Assembly: GCA_018715025.1 (NCBI GenBank)
Contig: DVMK01000261.1
Span: 1 to 15,005 of the forward strand
From: Candidatus Caccousia avistercoris
GTDB taxonomy: Bacteria > Bacillota > Clostridia > Oscillospirales > Acutalibacteraceae
Direction: 5' to 3'
Length of the DNA stretch: 15,005 bases
Part shown: piece by piece, positions 14,535 through 15,005 of the stretch
How positions within the stretch are numbered: position 1 is the stretch's first letter
Layout: every line of letters starts with the position of its first letter
Notes under the pieces: generated by a model
What the model saw: only the letters and a program-made list of their open reading frames with translations
Databases searched by the model: none
Told to the model about the DNA's origin: nothing
Made by a program: the position numbers and the translations under genes

Positions 14535-14876
14535 CGTATGATCTGCCCCTTTACACAATAGAATGCGGCGCGTCCCCTGGCCGCACCGGGGGAGGCTGTT
14601 TCACTTCTATGACGGGGGATCCGGAAATATGTGATTCCCCGCCCTTTTCCTCTGCCTGCCTGACAAAACAGCAGGCGGATTCTCTATGCAGCAGCGCGGG
14701 GAGCCCTGTCCCAGGGAAATCCCCTGTACTGAATCTTTATCTTACCACAATTACAGGGCGCGCGCAATCGGCAAAGAGGAAAAACAGTGTAGGTTTATGC
14801 AGGTTTGTCAAACATATATTAGCCAGCGAACAAGAAAGGAAAAAGCCAGAAAGGAACTCTCATAGTAATACCGTAA
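14535..14876. other. Intergenic region upstream of ddl
   Basis: No gene is supported here. It contains the ddl leader with short hairpin-forming stretches (for example CCCTG-TCC-CAGGG at 14704-14716), the candidate promoter, and a markedly AT-richer part from about 14780. Two copies of AGGTTT lie exactly ten bases apart (14791 and 14801). Confidence 0.5.
14739..14767 (-). promoter_or_regulatory. Candidate extended -10 promoter for the ddl operon
   Basis: Read on the minus strand: TTGCGC (14767-14762), a 17-bp spacer, then TAAGAT (14744-14739) preceded by TGG, an extended -10. Transcription from here would give a leader of about 195 bases before ddl. A second TTGACA on the minus strand (14811-14806) has no good -10 at proper spacing. 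Confidence 0.35.
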
Positions 14877-15005
14877 AAGTTAGGGGGTGCCTGTGAGGGC
14901 AGGTTCGGTTTCCTCCCATCGCGCCGCCTATTTTATGACGGGACATACAACATGGGGGCACGTTGGGCCATTACGCTGCCGGATGATTTGGCTCTGCTCT
15001 ATAAA
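14877..15005 (+). CDS. Possible 5' part of an unidentified gene at the right edge
   Basis: After a stop at 14874-14876 one plus frame stays open to the window end. Its last 27 codons (from 14925) read like protein: RLFYDGTYNMGARWAI and then TLPDDLALLYK. The only ATG in it is at 14952 and has no clear ribosome site, so the start is uncertain and the frame may be chance. I do not recognise a family. Confidence 0.2.

Noticed and set aside
14704..14716. Short hairpin CCCTG-TCC-CAGGG in the ddl leader as a terminator or attenuator
   Set aside because: Only five pairs and no T-run on either side.
14883..14891. GGGGGTGCC, similar to the opening of a TPP riboswitch
   Set aside because: The required CTGAGA and the later CCTGATCTGG-type segments are missing.

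Overview
The window looks like chromosomal DNA of a GC-rich anaerobic Firmicute, most likely a gut Clostridia member of the Oscillospiraceae/Ruminococcaceae type. The grounds are strong purine-rich Shine-Dalgarno sites, the ddl-murI-DUF1934-argS order (in Bacillus subtilis the DUF1934 gene ywiB also neighbours argS), and clostridial-type protein sequences. Genus cannot be fixed from the sequence alone.

Region 1 (1-5807, plus strand) is a sugar-catabolism operon. In order it holds a UroD-fold protein cut by the left edge, an FGGY kinase of L-fuculokinase type, an UlaE/SgbU-type L-ribulose-5-phosphate 3-epimerase, an FGGY kinase of L-xylulokinase (LyxK) type, and an intracellular DUF2961/GH172 protein. 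LyxK plus UlaE give a clear step pair: L-xylulose to L-xylulose-5-phosphate to L-ribulose-5-phosphate. The GH172 and FucK-like members suggest a second pentose or ketose, possibly D-arabinose/D-ribulose, released from a furanoside. The 4-epimerase, isomerase, aldolase, transporter and regulator are not in the window and may lie upstream. A strong hairpin terminator follows at 5886-5921.

Region 2 (6074-7317, minus) is one secreted phosphodiester-glycosidase (NAGPA-domain) gene with its own terminator. Region 3 (7440-8875, plus) is hflX, the ribosome-splitting GTPase, with a consensus-like promoter and a possible 40-codon leader ORF that overlaps its start by four bases.

Region 4 (9093-14534, minus) is a housekeeping operon read right to left: ddl, murI, a DUF1934 gene, argS, and a degenerate homocysteine-methyltransferase-like gene. 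Ddl and MurI supply the D-amino acids of peptidoglycan and ArgS charges tRNA-Arg. The last gene has lost all three zinc-binding cysteines of the homocysteine-methyltransferase fold and ends within what looks like a pterin-binding half domain. A long leader with a candidate extended -10 promoter lies upstream of ddl.

Region 5 (about 14800-15005) is AT-richer and mostly non-coding, with a possible partial reading frame at the right edge. No tRNA, rRNA, CRISPR array, insertion sequence or phage gene was seen. The most unusual items are the zinc-less MetH-like protein, the UroD-like protein with D-S-D-G where the methyltransferase H-x-C-G zinc motif would be, the GH172/pentose locus, and the small ORF before hflX.
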